Positions 20,653 through 29,995 of a DNA stretch of 46,967 nucleotides are shown piece after piece. Origin of the DNA: Pseudomonas sp. (GTDB taxonomy: Bacteria; Pseudomonadota; Gammaproteobacteria; Pseudomonadales; Pseudomonadaceae). Below the pieces are notes generated by a model. That model was not told the DNA's origin. It made no database searches and saw only the letters and a program-made list of their open reading frames with translations. How positions within the stretch are numbered: the first letter of the stretch is position 1; each line of letters opens with the position of its first letter. The stretch is from the NCBI RefSeq assembly GCF_030696055.1, contig NZ_JAUYNP010000063.1:1-46967 (forward strand). Reading direction: 5' to 3'. The translations under genes and the position numbers were made by a program.

Positions 20653-21225
20653 ATGAACCTAGGTAAATCGCTGTTCGCCATTGCCCTGTTTCTCACCCCG
20701 GCCGCGGCCTTCGCCCATAGCGGCCACGACCACTCAGGGCTGATGGCCGGTCTGGCCCACCCGCTGTTCGGCCTCGACCATCTGCTGGCCATGCTCGCCG
20801 TCGGCCTGTGGGCCGCGCAGCAATCCGGCGCGGCGCGCTGGGCGCTGCCGCTGAGCTTTGTCGCCAGCATGCTGCTGGGCGGCCTGCTGGGTTTTAACGG
20901 CGTGCAACTGCCGTTGGTGGAAACCGGTATCGCCGCCTCGGTACTGGCCTTCGGCCTGTTGCTGGCCGTGGCCATACGTCTGCCGCTGGCGCTTTCCCTC
21001 GGCCTCACCGCGCTGTTCGCCCTTAGTCATGGCCTGGCCCACGGCCTGGAACTGCCGGAGCTGGCCAGCCCCTGGGGTTACGCCACAGGCTTCGTGGTTG
21101 CCACCGCCGCCCTGCATGCCAGCGGCTATGCCCTGGTGCGCCTGCTGCCACCAGCCGCCGCCCCTCTGCTGCGCCTGGCGGGTGCCGCCGCGGCGCTTAG
21201 CGGAGGCTGGCTGCTGGCCGGCTAA
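20653..21225 (+). CDS. ureJ: HupE/UreJ family protein (putative nickel permease)
   Basis: 190 aa; AFAHSGHDHSGLMAGLAHPLFGLDHLLAMLAVGLWAAQ typical of HupE/UreJ. Confidence 0.9.
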   Translation: MNLGKSLFAIALFLTPAAAFAHSGHDHSGLMAGLAHPLFGLDHLLAMLAVGLWAAQQSGAARWALPLSFVASMLLGGLLGFNGVQLPLVETGIAASVLAFGLLLAVAIRLPLALSLGLTALFALSHGLAHGLELPELASPWGYATGFVVATAALHASGYALVRLLPPAAAPLLRLAGAAAALSGGWLLAG

Positions 21226-21436
21226 GAGCGCATCTTTCTGGGTGCTGGACCAGCCGCGCGACGGCATGTCCAGCAAAAACCTTGCAACTGCGTAGGGCGA
21301 AGCCTTGTCCGCCCCCCTCTCCTAACTTGTCCGCAATCGTCTATTAGCTGTCGCTTTTCACCTCTCGCTCGGCGCAGCCTGCTTTGGCATAGTCGGCGCG
21401 CCTTACCGGACCCACCTTGCCCCTTTGGAAACCATC

Positions 21437-22348
21437 ATGCTGCGCCTCGCCCGCTTTCTGCTGATTCCCCTCGCACTGCTTGCCGTCACCCTGCTCGCCC
21501 TGGCCCAGACCAGCCGCCCGGCCAGCCAACCGGCGGTACTCGCCGCCTTCGGCGAACAGCCCCTGGTTATCGCCCATCGCGGCGGCCGGGGGCTGTGGCC
21601 GGAAAACAGTCTGTTGGCCTTCCAGCGCGCCAGCGACCTGGGTGTGGATATGTTGGAGATGGACCTGCGCCTGTCCAGTGACGGCGAGCTGATGGTGATC
21701 CACGACCGCACCCTGGGTCGCACCACCGATGGCCAAGGCCCGGTCGCCGCACTCAGCCGCGAGCAGTTGCAGGCCCTGGATGCGGGCTACCGCTGGAGCG
21801 CCGACGGTGGCCAGAGCTATCCCTATCGCGGCCAGGGCGTGCGCATTCCGACCTTCGCCGAGGTGCTCGAACGCTTCCCCGAGCAGGCCAAGGTGATAGA
21901 GATCAAGGTGCCGGATGTCGGCATGGAGGCGCAGCTGTGCGCGGCCCTAGAGGCGCACCAGCAGCGCGACCGGGTGATAGTCGGCAGCTTCTACGACCGC
22001 AGCCTGCAACTGTTCCGCGAACAGTGCCCGGGAGTGGCCACCTCGGCCGGCCCCGCCTCGGTACGCCTGCTGGTGGCGCTCAACTGGCTCGGCCTGGGCG
22101 GCCTGCTGTCGCCGTCCTACCAGGCACTGCAGATCCCCGAGCAACATGACGGCCTGCAGATCGCCAGCCCGCGCATGCTCCAGACCGCCCAGGAGCGCGG
22201 GCTTAACGTGCAGCTGTGGACCATCAACGAACAACCGAGCATGCGCCGCCTGTTCGACCTGGGCGCCCAGGCCCTGATCACCGACTACCCGGACCGCGCC
22301 CTGCAGGTGTTGGGGCGTTCGACCCGGATCGGCGCGCTGCCCGAATAA
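21437..22348 (+). CDS. Glycerophosphodiester phosphodiesterase
   Basis: LVIAHRGGRGLWPENSLLAFQRASDLGVDMLEMDLRLSSDGELMVIHDRTLGRTTDG, GDPD signature. Confidence 0.93.
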   Translation: MLRLARFLLIPLALLAVTLLALAQTSRPASQPAVLAAFGEQPLVIAHRGGRGLWPENSLLAFQRASDLGVDMLEMDLRLSSDGELMVIHDRTLGRTTDGQGPVAALSREQLQALDAGYRWSADGGQSYPYRGQGVRIPTFAEVLERFPEQAKVIEIKVPDVGMEAQLCAALEAHQQRDRVIVGSFYDRSLQLFREQCPGVATSAGPASVRLLVALNWLGLGGLLSPSYQALQIPEQHDGLQIASPRMLQTAQERGLNVQLWTINEQPSMRRLFDLGAQALITDYPDRALQVLGRSTRIGALPE

Positions 22349-22381
22349 GCCGCGCAAGTCTGGACAAAAAACCACCAACCA

Positions 22382-22412
22382 CGTTCAGGCCTTGCTAGGC
22401 ATGGCCTGAACG
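22382..22412. terminator. Perfect 10-bp-stem hairpin after the GDPD gene (no clear T-tract)
   Basis: CGTTCAGGCC-ttgctaggcat-GGCCTGAACG. Confidence 0.5.
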
Positions 22413-22426
22413 CAGGCGTACGCAGC

Positions 22427-22865
22427 TTATCCACAGAACGCTCCACAGCAATCCGGGATAAGTCTCCACTGCCCCTTCCTCATTCCTGACAATCCCTTGA
22501 AATACCTCGATTATTTCTTGACTCAGGGATGTCTGCATGCCGCCTCGGCCAGCCTAGCAAGACTGATCAAAAAGCAACCAGACAGCGCAAAAGCACGGCA
22601 TCCGGGGCCTCCAGCCAGGCATACCAGAGTTATCAACAGCTCTACCCACAATAGCCGTGGACAACTTCACGGCTACCCCATCCGATCCTGAATAACCAGA
22701 CTAACTTGCTGTTTTAACGATAAAAAATCGCCTGATCAAAAAACACACAGGTCGTGCAAAAAGCCGCAGGACTAGGGCCGCAAGCGCCTGCACCCACCTT
22801 ATCCACAGTTCGCTCCACAGTCTTTGTGCACAACTCCGTGACGTTAGCCGAAGGCCTGTGCACAA
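22427..22865. promoter_or_regulatory. DnaA-box-like cluster in a long non-coding region
   Basis: Perfect TTATCCACA at 22427 and 22799; TTATCAACA at 22630; TGTGCACAA at 22825 and 22857; CGTGGACAA at 22656. Confidence 0.5.
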
Positions 22866-23208
22866 CCCGGCCCCAGCCAGCGGCTATGGACCCCATCGAG
22901 ATAATCAACAGGCCAGTTGCGCTCGGCAGACGTAGCGTGGTGGACATCAATAACTGGAGAAGCCCCATGGCCATTAATGAACTGTTACGCCGCCTGCTCG
23001 CCGCCTACGCCAGTGGGGGCGCTGGCCGCAGCCACGACTGAGCGCGCCCCCGCCTCGCCGCTGCTCTCCGGCCCCCGCGCAAAAGCTCGCCGGCTGCCTA
23101 TGGCCGCGACCTGCGGACTCACGTATAAGTCTGCCGAACCGCCGCCAGGCTGCTCGGCGCCGGTTCCCTTCTGCATAAAGCTATAGAAATAGACAAGGAA
23201 CCTTCTCC

Positions 23209-24150
23209 ATGGCCGGCGCTAGCCTGTTAACCCTGCTCGATGACATCGCCACCGTACTCGACGACGTGGCGGTGATGACCAAAGTCGCGGCGAAGAAGAC
23301 CGCCGGTGTACTGGGCGACGATCTGGCGCTGAATGCCCAGCAGGTCAGCGGCATACGCGCCGAACGCGAGCTGCCGGTGGTGTTTGCGGTGGCCCTGGGC
23401 TCGTTGAAGAACAAACTGATTCTGGTGCCGGCCGCCCTGCTGATCAGCGCCCTCGCGCCTTGGGCGATCATCCCACTGCTGATGTTCGGCGGCGCCTTCC
23501 TCTGTTACGAGGGTTTCGAGAAACTCGCGCACAAGTTTCTCCACAGCAAAGCCGAAGATCAGGCGCAGCACGCAGAACTGCTGCACGCCATCGCCGACCC
23601 GCAGGTGGATATGCTGGCCTTCGAGAAGGACAAGATCCGCGGCGCGATCCGCACCGACTTTATCCTCTCTGCGGAAATCATCGCCATCACCCTGGGCACA
23701 GTGGCGGCCGCCAGCTTCACCCAGCAGGTGGTGGTGCTGTCCGGCATCGCCCTGGTGATGACCCTAGGCGTCTACGGCCTGGTGGCCGGCATAGTCAAAC
23801 TGGATGACGCCGGCCTGTATCTGAACCAGCGCAGCGGCGCGGGCCTGTTCGGCCGTCTGCAACGGGCCCTGGGCCGCGGTCTGCTGCTGACCGCCCCGCA
23901 CCTGATGAAAGGTCTGTCGATTCTCGGCACCGCGGCGATGTTTATGGTCGGTGGCGGTATCCTCACCCATGGCGTGCATGCCGCCCAGGAGTGGATTGAG
24001 CAACTGGCGCAGAGCGTCGCGGCCAATAGCGCCCTGCTGGCCGCCTTGCTACCGACCCTGGCCAATGCCCTGGTGGGCATAGCCGCCGGGGCCGTGGCCC
24101 TGGCCCTGGTCAGCCTGGCCACGCGCGTCTGGAAAGCCGTCAAAGGCTAA
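23209..24150 (+). CDS. DUF808 (YedI-like) inner membrane protein
   Basis: 313 aa [46 protein letters not shown], the DUF808 start. Confidence 0.92.
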   Translation: MAGASLLTLLDDIATVLDDVAVMTKVAAKKTAGVLGDDLALNAQQVSGIRAERELPVVFAVALGSLKNKLILVPAALLISALAPWAIIPLLMFGGAFLCYEGFEKLAHKFLHSKAEDQAQHAELLHAIADPQVDMLAFEKDKIRGAIRTDFILSAEIIAITLGTVAAASFTQQVVVLSGIALVMTLGVYGLVAGIVKLDDAGLYLNQRSGAGLFGRLQRALGRGLLLTAPHLMKGLSILGTAAMFMVGGGILTHGVHAAQEWIEQLAQSVAANSALLAALLPTLANALVGIAAGAVALALVSLATRVWKAVKG

Positions 24151-24380
24151 GCCAAAGACTCAAGCGCCACCTGCAGAATCATGGCTGCCGCCGCGTATCA
24201 CCTCGCGCAGCGGCGACCCGCGGCAAAATCACAGTCCAGGCCTGGTTATGCAACTCAAGTAGCACCTAGGTATAAAAGCCAGACCCATCCGCCACCAGCC
24301 CGTCACCCCGAGTCACCGCCCGCCTACGCAGAGCCGCGCGCATCCGTTACCATCGCCGCACCCTTGCGAAGAGATGCGGC

Positions 24381-24557
24381 ATGTATATCTACCGATTGGT
24401 TCTGATCCTGGTGGTGGGGATCTACCTGTTCTCCCCGGCCATCATGGACTGGTGGATCGACCCCAATGGCGCCTGGTACCGGCCCTACCTGCTGTGGCTG
24501 ATCCTTATAGTCGTGACCTTTATCCTTCAGAGCCAACGCGATGCCGATGAACTCTAA
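24381..24557 (+). CDS. cbrX: Small membrane protein CbrX-like, 58 aa
   Basis: MYIYRLVLILVVGIYLFSPAIMDWWIDPNGAWYRPYLLWLILIVVTFILQSQRDADEL; lies directly upstream of cbrA; too short for the supplied ORF track in this frame. Confidence 0.8.
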   Translation: MYIYRLVLILVVGIYLFSPAIMDWWIDPNGAWYRPYLLWLILIVVTFILQSQRDADEL

Positions 24558-24630
24558 GCCGCAGCAGCGCAACCCCGTGACCGCTCTTTATCTTTATTCG
24601 CAGAGCCAGCGCGATGCCGACAAACTCTGA
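24541..24630 (+). CDS. Mini-ORF 1 of the tandem junction repeat, 29 aa
   Basis: MPMNSKPQQRNPVTALYLYSQSQRDADKL*; overlaps cbrX by 17 nt and mini-ORF 2 by 17 nt. Confidence 0.5.
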   Translation: MPMNSKPQQRNPVTALYLYSQSQRDADKL

Positions 24631-24703
24631 TCAGCACCGGCGCACCCCCGTGACCGCCCTCTATCTTTATTCGCAGAGCCAACGTGATGCTGACGAGCTT
24701 TAG
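24614..24703 (+). CDS. Mini-ORF 2 of the tandem junction repeat, 29 aa
   Basis: MPTNSDQHRRTPVTALYLYSQSQRDADEL*; overlaps mini-ORF 1 and the cbrA start by 17 nt each. Confidence 0.5.
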   Translation: MPTNSDQHRRTPVTALYLYSQSQRDADEL

Positions 24704-27641
24704 CCTGAGCCAGCTGATCCTGATCAGCGCCGCCTACCTGCTGGTGCTGTTCGGCGTGGCCTGGATCAGCGAACACGGCTTGATCCCGCGCTGGGTCATC
24801 CGCCACCCGCTGACCTACACCCTGTCGCTGGGCGTATATGCCAGCGCCTGGGCCTACTACGGCACAGTGGGCCTGGCCTACCAATACGGCTACGGCTTTC
24901 TCGCCAGTTACTTGGGGGTATCCGGGGCCTTTCTGCTGGCGCCGGTGCTGCTCTACCCGATTCTGCGCATCACCCGCACCTACCAGCTGTCGTCCCTGGC
25001 CGATCTGTTCGCCTTCCGCTTTCGCAGCACCTGGGCCGGCGCGCTGAGCACGGTGTTTATGCTGATCGGCGTGCTGCCGCTGCTGGCCCTGCAGATCCAG
25101 GCGGTGGCCGACTCCATCGGCATCCTCACCCGCGAGCCGGTGCAGGAACGGGTGGCCATGGCCTATTGCGGCCTGATCATCCTCTTCACCATCCTGTTCG
25201 GCGCCCGCCATATCGCCACCCGGGAGAAACACGAGGGCCTGGTGTTCGCCATCGCCTTCGAGTCGATCGTCAAGCTGGTGGCCATCAGCATCATCGGCCT
25301 CTATGCGCTGTATGGCGTATTCGATGGCCCGCAGGACCTGCAGCACTGGCTGGTGCAGAACCAGGACTCCCTGACCAGCCTGCACACCCCGCTGCAGGAA
25401 GGCCCCTGGCGCACCTTGCTGCTGGTGTTCTTCGCCTCGGCCATCGTCATGCCGCACATGTACCACATGACCTTTACCGAGAACCTCAACCCGCGCGCCA
25501 TGGTCAGCGCCAGCTGGGGTCTGCCGCTGTTCCTGCTGCTGATGAGCCTGGCGGTGCCGCTGATTCTCTGGGCCGGGCTCAAGCTGGGTGCCACCACCAA
25601 CCCGGAATACTTCACCCTCGGCGTCGGCATCGCGGTAAACAGCCAGACCCTGGCGCTGATCGCCTACGTCGGCGGCCTGTCGGCCTCCAGCGGGCTGATC
25701 ATAGTCAGCACCCTGGCGCTGTCGGGCATGGTGCTCAACCACGTGGTGCTGCCGCTGTACCAGCCGCCCGCCGAAGGCAATATCTACCGCTGGCTGAAGT
25801 GGACCCGGCGCGCGCTGATTTTGATGATCATCATGGCCGGCTATGGCTTCTACCTGCTGCTGGGGGCCGAACAGGACCTGGCCAACCTCGGCATAGTCGC
25901 CTTCGTCGCCACCCTGCAGTTCCTCCCCGGCGTACTCTCGGTGCTGTACTGGCCAACCGCCAACCGCAAAGGCTTTATCGCCGGCCTGCTGGCCGGTATC
26001 GGCGTCTGGGTGCTGAGCATGCTGTTGCCGATGATCGGCAACTTGCAGGGTTTCTACCTGCCCTGGTTCAACGTCATCTATGTGCTGGATGACAGCAGCT
26101 GGCACCTGGCTGCCATAGGTTCGCTGGCGGCCAACGTGCTGGTGTTCACCCTGGTCTCACTGTTCACCGAAGCCAGCGATGAAGAAAAAAGCGCCGCCGA
26201 AGCCTGCGCTGTAGATAACGTGCGCCGCCCGCAACGGCGTGAGCTGCTGGCGGCCTCGCCCCAGGAATTCGCCACCCAACTGGCCAAGCCCCTGGGCGCA
26301 CGGACCGCCCAGCATGAAATCGAGCAGGCCCTGCGCGACCTGCACCTGCCCTTCGATGAACGCCGCCCCTATGCCCTGCGCCGCCTGCGCGACCGCATCG
26401 AGGCCAACCTCTCCGGCCTGATGGGCCCCAGCGTGGCCCAGGACATAGTCGAGACCTTCCTGCCCTATAAGGCCGGCAGCGAAACCTATGTCACCGAAGA
26501 CATCCACTTTATCGAGAGCCGCCTAGAGGACTATCACTCGCGCCTCACGGGCCTGGCCGCCGAGCTCGACACCCTGCGCCGCTACCACCGCCAAACCCTG
26601 CAGGAGCTGCCCATGGGCGTCTGCTCCCTGGCCAAGGATCAGGAGATCCTGATGTGGAACAAGGCCATGGAAGAGCTCACCGAAATTCCCGCGCAGCACG
26701 TGGTCGGCTCGCGCCTGACCAGCCTCGGCGAACCCTGGCGCGGCCTGCTGCAGAATTTTATCGAGCTGCCCGACGAGCACCTGCACAAGCAACGCCTGGC
26801 CCTCGATGGCCAGACCCGCTGGCTCAACCTGCACAAGGCGGCCATCGACGAGCCCCTGGCGCCGGGCAATAGCGGCCTGGTGCTGCTGGTCGAGGACCTT
26901 ACCGAAACCCAGCTGCTGGAAGACAAGCTGGTGCACTCCGAGCGCCTGGCCAGCATTGGCCGACTGGCCGCCGGGGTGGCCCACGAGATCGGCAACCCCA
27001 TCACCGGCATCGCCTGCCTGGCGCAGAACCTGCGCGAGGAGCGCGAAGGCGACGGCGAACTGACCGAGATCAGCGAGCAGATCATCGAGCAGACCAAACG
27101 CGTCTCGCGCATCGTCCAGTCGCTGATGAGCTTCGCCCATTCCGGCAGCCATCAGAACAGCGAAGAGCCGGTGTGCCTGGCCGACGTGGCGCGTGACGCC
27201 ATCGCCCTGCTGGCGCTCAACCGGCGCAGCGTCGAGGTGCAATTCTTCAACCTGTGCGACCCCGAGCACTGGGCCTGCGGCGACTCGCAACGCCTGGCCC
27301 AGGTGCTGATCAACCTGCTGTCCAACGCCCGCGACGCCTCCCCGCCCGGGGCGGCGATCCGGGTCAAGAGCGAGGCCTTCGAGCACACCGTCGACCTGAT
27401 AGTCGAGGACGAAGGCAGCGGCATTCCCAAGGCCATCATCGATCGCCTGTTCGAACCCTTCTTCACCACCAAGGACCCGGGCAAAGGGACGGGGCTGGGC
27501 CTTGCACTGGTCTATTCGATCGTGGAAGAGCATTATGGACAGATAACAATCGACAGCCCGGCCGACCCCGAGCAACAGCGTGGCACCCGCATCCGGGTCA
27601 GCCTGCCGCGGCATGTCGAGGCGACGTCCATAGCGACTTAA
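24687..27641 (+). CDS. cbrA: Sensor histidine kinase CbrA (SLC5-like transporter domain plus PAS/HK)
   Basis: 984 aa; multi-TM SSSF-like N-terminus, LASIGRLAAGVAHEIGNPITGIACLAQNLREE H-box, GKGTGLGLALVYSIVEEHYG; followed by an NtrC-type regulator. Confidence 0.95.
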   Translation: MLTSFSLSQLILISAAYLLVLFGVAWISEHGLIPRWVIRHPLTYTLSLGVYASAWAYYGTVGLAYQYGYGFLASYLGVSGAFLLAPVLLYPILRITRTYQLSSLADLFAFRFRSTWAGALSTVFMLIGVLPLLALQIQAVADSIGILTREPVQERVAMAYCGLIILFTILFGARHIATREKHEGLVFAIAFESIVKLVAISIIGLYALYGVFDGPQDLQHWLVQNQDSLTSLHTPLQEGPWRTLLLVFFASAIVMPHMYHMTFTENLNPRAMVSASWGLPLFLLLMSLAVPLILWAGLKLGATTNPEYFTLGVGIAVNSQTLALIAYVGGLSASSGLIIVSTLALSGMVLNHVVLPLYQPPAEGNIYRWLKWTRRALILMIIMAGYGFYLLLGAEQDLANLGIVAFVATLQFLPGVLSVLYWPTANRKGFIAGLLAGIGVWVLSMLLPMIGNLQGFYLPWFNVIYVLDDSSWHLAAIGSLAANVLVFTLVSLFTEASDEEKSAAEACAVDNVRRPQRRELLAASPQEFATQLAKPLGARTAQHEIEQALRDLHLPFDERRPYALRRLRDRIEANLSGLMGPSVAQDIVETFLPYKAGSETYVTEDIHFIESRLEDYHSRLTGLAAELDTLRRYHRQTLQELPMGVCSLAKDQEILMWNKAMEELTEIPAQHVVGSRLTSLGEPWRGLLQNFIELPDEHLHKQRLALDGQTRWLNLHKAAIDEPLAPGNSGLVLLVEDLTETQLLEDKLVHSERLASIGRLAAGVAHEIGNPITGIACLAQNLREEREGDGELTEISEQIIEQTKRVSRIVQSLMSFAHSGSHQNSEEPVCLADVARDAIALLALNRRSVEVQFFNLCDPEHWACGDSQRLAQVLINLLSNARDASPPGAAIRVKSEAFEHTVDLIVEDEGSGIPKAIIDRLFEPFFTTKDPGKGTGLGLALVYSIVEEHYGQITIDSPADPEQQRGTRIRVSLPRHVEATSIAT

Positions 27642-27719
27642 ACCAGCTACTAGAGAACCCGCCAGCGAGGTCGAGACGACCCCGCTCAGGGCTTCCGAGA
27701 CCGTCGAGAGACCGAATTA

Positions 27720-29147
27720 ATGCCTCATATTTTGATCGTCGAAGACGAAACCATTATCCGCTCTGCCTTGCGTCGCCTGCTCGAACGCAACCAGTACCAG
27801 GTCAGCGAGGCCGGCTCGGTACAGGAAGCCCAGGAACGCTTCAGCATTCCCAGCTTCGACCTGATCGTCAGCGACCTGCGCCTGCCGGGCGCTCCCGGCA
27901 CCGAGCTGATCAAGCTGGCCCAGGGCGCCCCGGTGCTGATCATGACCAGCTACGCCAGCCTGCGTTCGGCGGTCGACTCGATGAAGATGGGCGCGGTGGA
28001 CTACATCGCCAAACCCTTCGACCATGACGAGATGCTGCAGACCGTGGCGCGCATCCTGCGCGATCACCAGCAGGCAAAAAACGCCCCCAGCGAACGCCCG
28101 GCCAGCGGCCGCAACGCCGCGGAAAAGGTCGTCGACAACAGCAACGGCGAGATCGGCATCATCGGCTCCTGCGCGGCCATGCAGGAGATGTACAGCAAGA
28201 TCCGCAAGGTCGCGCCGACCGACTCCAACGTACTGATCCAGGGCGAGTCCGGCACCGGTAAGGAGCTGGTGGCCCGCGCCCTGCACAACCTCTCGCGGCG
28301 CGCCAAGGCCCCGCTAATTTCGGTGAACTGCGCCGCCATCCCGGAAAGCCTGATCGAGTCGGAGCTGTTCGGCCATGAGAAAGGTGCCTTTACCGGTGCC
28401 AGCGCCGGCCGCGCCGGCCTGGTCGAAGCCGCCGACGGTGGCACGCTGTTTCTCGATGAAATCGGCGAGTTGCCACTGGAAGCCCAGGCGCGCCTGCTGC
28501 GCGTGCTACAGGAAGGCGAGATTCGCCGGGTCGGCTCGGTGCAGTCACAGAAGGTCGATGTGCGCCTGATCGCCGCGACCCACCGCGACCTCAAGAGCCT
28601 GGCGAAAGTCGGCCAGTTCCGCGAAGACCTGTATTACCGCCTGCACGTGATCGCCCTCAAGCTGCCCGCCCTGCGCGAGCGCGGCGCCGACGTGATAGAG
28701 ATCGCCCGCGCCTTTCTTATCCGCCAATGCAACCGCCAGGGCCGCAATGACCTGAGCTTCGCCGCGGATGCCGAGCAGGCGATCCGCCACTACCCCTGGC
28801 CGGGTAACGTGCGCGAACTGGAAAACGCCATAGAGCGCGCGGTGATTCTCTGCGAAGGCAACAGCATCTCGGCCGAACTGCTGGGCATAGATATCGAACT
28901 GGACGACCTGGAAGACGACTTCACCGGCCTGGCCGTCCAAGACGGCGGTTTGGGGCACGAGCCCAGCGAACCGACCGAGGACCTGTCCCTGGAAGACTAC
29001 TTCCAGCACTTCGTCCTCGAGCATCAGGACCATATGACCGAAACCGAACTGGCGCGCAAACTCGGCATCAGCCGCAAATGCCTGTGGGAACGCCGCCAGC
29101 GCCTGGGCATCCCGCGGCGCAAATCCTCGGGCGCCACCGCAGGTTAA
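27720..29147 (+). CDS. cbrB: NtrC-family sigma-54-dependent response regulator CbrB
   Basis: 475 aa; receiver [51 protein letters not shown]-terminal HTH. Confidence 0.95.
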   Translation: MPHILIVEDETIIRSALRRLLERNQYQVSEAGSVQEAQERFSIPSFDLIVSDLRLPGAPGTELIKLAQGAPVLIMTSYASLRSAVDSMKMGAVDYIAKPFDHDEMLQTVARILRDHQQAKNAPSERPASGRNAAEKVVDNSNGEIGIIGSCAAMQEMYSKIRKVAPTDSNVLIQGESGTGKELVARALHNLSRRAKAPLISVNCAAIPESLIESELFGHEKGAFTGASAGRAGLVEAADGGTLFLDEIGELPLEAQARLLRVLQEGEIRRVGSVQSQKVDVRLIAATHRDLKSLAKVGQFREDLYYRLHVIALKLPALRERGADVIEIARAFLIRQCNRQGRNDLSFAADAEQAIRHYPWPGNVRELENAIERAVILCEGNSISAELLGIDIELDDLEDDFTGLAVQDGGLGHEPSEPTEDLSLEDYFQHFVLEHQDHMTETELARKLGISRKCLWERRQRLGIPRRKSSGATAG

Positions 29148-29330
29148 GGCGGAAGTCGCATAGCGACACCATCCTTATGTCCTTCTCCCTCCGGGAGGCG
29201 GCTCCCGCTCCCGGAGGGATTGCCGCATTCGCCACATCCATGTGGGTCAAGGTGGCGCGCAGCGCCGGATGAGGGAGACGGGCATGCCCTGCGGCGGTGA
29301 CAAATGCCAGGGCGCAAGGTTCCCTCCGCC

Positions 29331-29356
29331 TGTTACCCATCCAACACTTAGTAACA
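29331..29356. promoter_or_regulatory. Candidate CbrB binding site upstream of crcZ
   Basis: Inverted repeat TGTTAC-N14-GTAACA about 100 bp upstream of the sigma-54 promoter; a further GTAAC half-site at 29373. Confidence 0.5.
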
Positions 29357-29359
29357 AAT

Positions 29360-29395
29360 GCCGGGTCTTATGGTAACGAGAACCCGGCTTTTTTA
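29360..29395 (+). terminator. Rho-independent terminator after cbrB
   Basis: GCCGGGT...ACCCGGC followed by TTTTTT. Confidence 0.8.
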
Positions 29396-29454
29396 TGCCA
29401 CCCCGCCACCCCACAAAACACACAAGCCCTTGTATTTAAAGGGTTTGCAAAAAC

Positions 29455-29470
29455 TGGCACGGCTTCTGCT
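29455..29470 (+). promoter_or_regulatory. Sigma-54 promoter of crcZ
   Basis: TGGCACGGCTTCTGCT, GG-N10-GC spacing, about 10 nt before the CA-rich sRNA. Confidence 0.8.
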
Positions 29471-29479
29471 TTATTGCTG

Positions 29480-29860
29480 GTACAACAACAATAACAAGCA
29501 CGATCCAAAGCTAATAAAAATAAGACGTACCGACTCCAGCACAATAAAAACAACAACGCGGAGGCGCAGCTAACTGATTCTTTTGGAAAGGAATTGCCTT
29601 TGGGGTTCGCCCCAAAACCGGGCCGAGAACAACAAAACTGCCTCAAGGCAGAGCCCGCACTGGTTGGGTCACTGTGTGATCATGGCAGCGTCAGCATCCA
29701 AAGCAATCCGTTTGCTATTAACTCCCAGCTTGGGAGGTTTTCCAAAGGTCTTTGACTGGATGGAACGGGTAAATCAACAAAAACAACTAGCCCGTCATAA
29801 TAATAAAAATAAAGCACGCACCAATTTGGGGGGGAGCTTCGGCTCCCCCAGTAGCTTCCG
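29480..29860 (+). ncRNA. crcZ: CrcZ sRNA (Crc/Hfq titrating); 3' end approximate
   Basis: Between cbrB and pcnB; starts gtacaacaacaataacaag and carries repeated AAnAAnAA motifs (aacaacaataac, aataaaaataag, caataaaaacaacaac, gaacaacaaaac, tcaacaaaaacaac, ataataataaaaataaag); 3' hairpin GGGGAGCttcgGCTCCCC. Confidence 0.9.
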
Positions 29861-29995
29861 CGCTGCGACTCTCCCCGCGTTTCCTGCCGCATTCCCCGAC
29901 TCTCCTACACCCCATCCCGACTCGATGCTAGAATCCGCGCCATTCCTGCGGCCGGCATATACTCTGGCCAGTCATTTCGTCAAACAGTGCCTCCC

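Larger units (their letters stand above)
24541..24703 (+). repeat. 73-bp tandem repeat of the cbrX-end/cbrA-start junction (three copies of the start/stop module)
   Basis: Start codons at 24541, 24614 and 24687, exactly 73 bp apart; modules cgcgatgccgatgaactctaa / cgcgatgccgacaaactctga / cgtgatgctgacgagctttag. Confidence 0.9.

Noticed and set aside
22497-22691. 64-aa ORF in the DnaA-box region
   Set aside because: No domain and implausible composition; runs through box-like sequences.
24594-26105. 503-aa antisense ORF opposite cbrA
   Set aside because: Q/G/H/D-rich shadow translation; CbrA motifs on the plus strand are clear.
29186-29220. ctccctccgggag...ctcccggaggga hairpin after cbrB considered as the main terminator
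   Set aside because: Strong stem but no T-tract; the 29360-29395 hairpin with TTTTTT is the better terminator.
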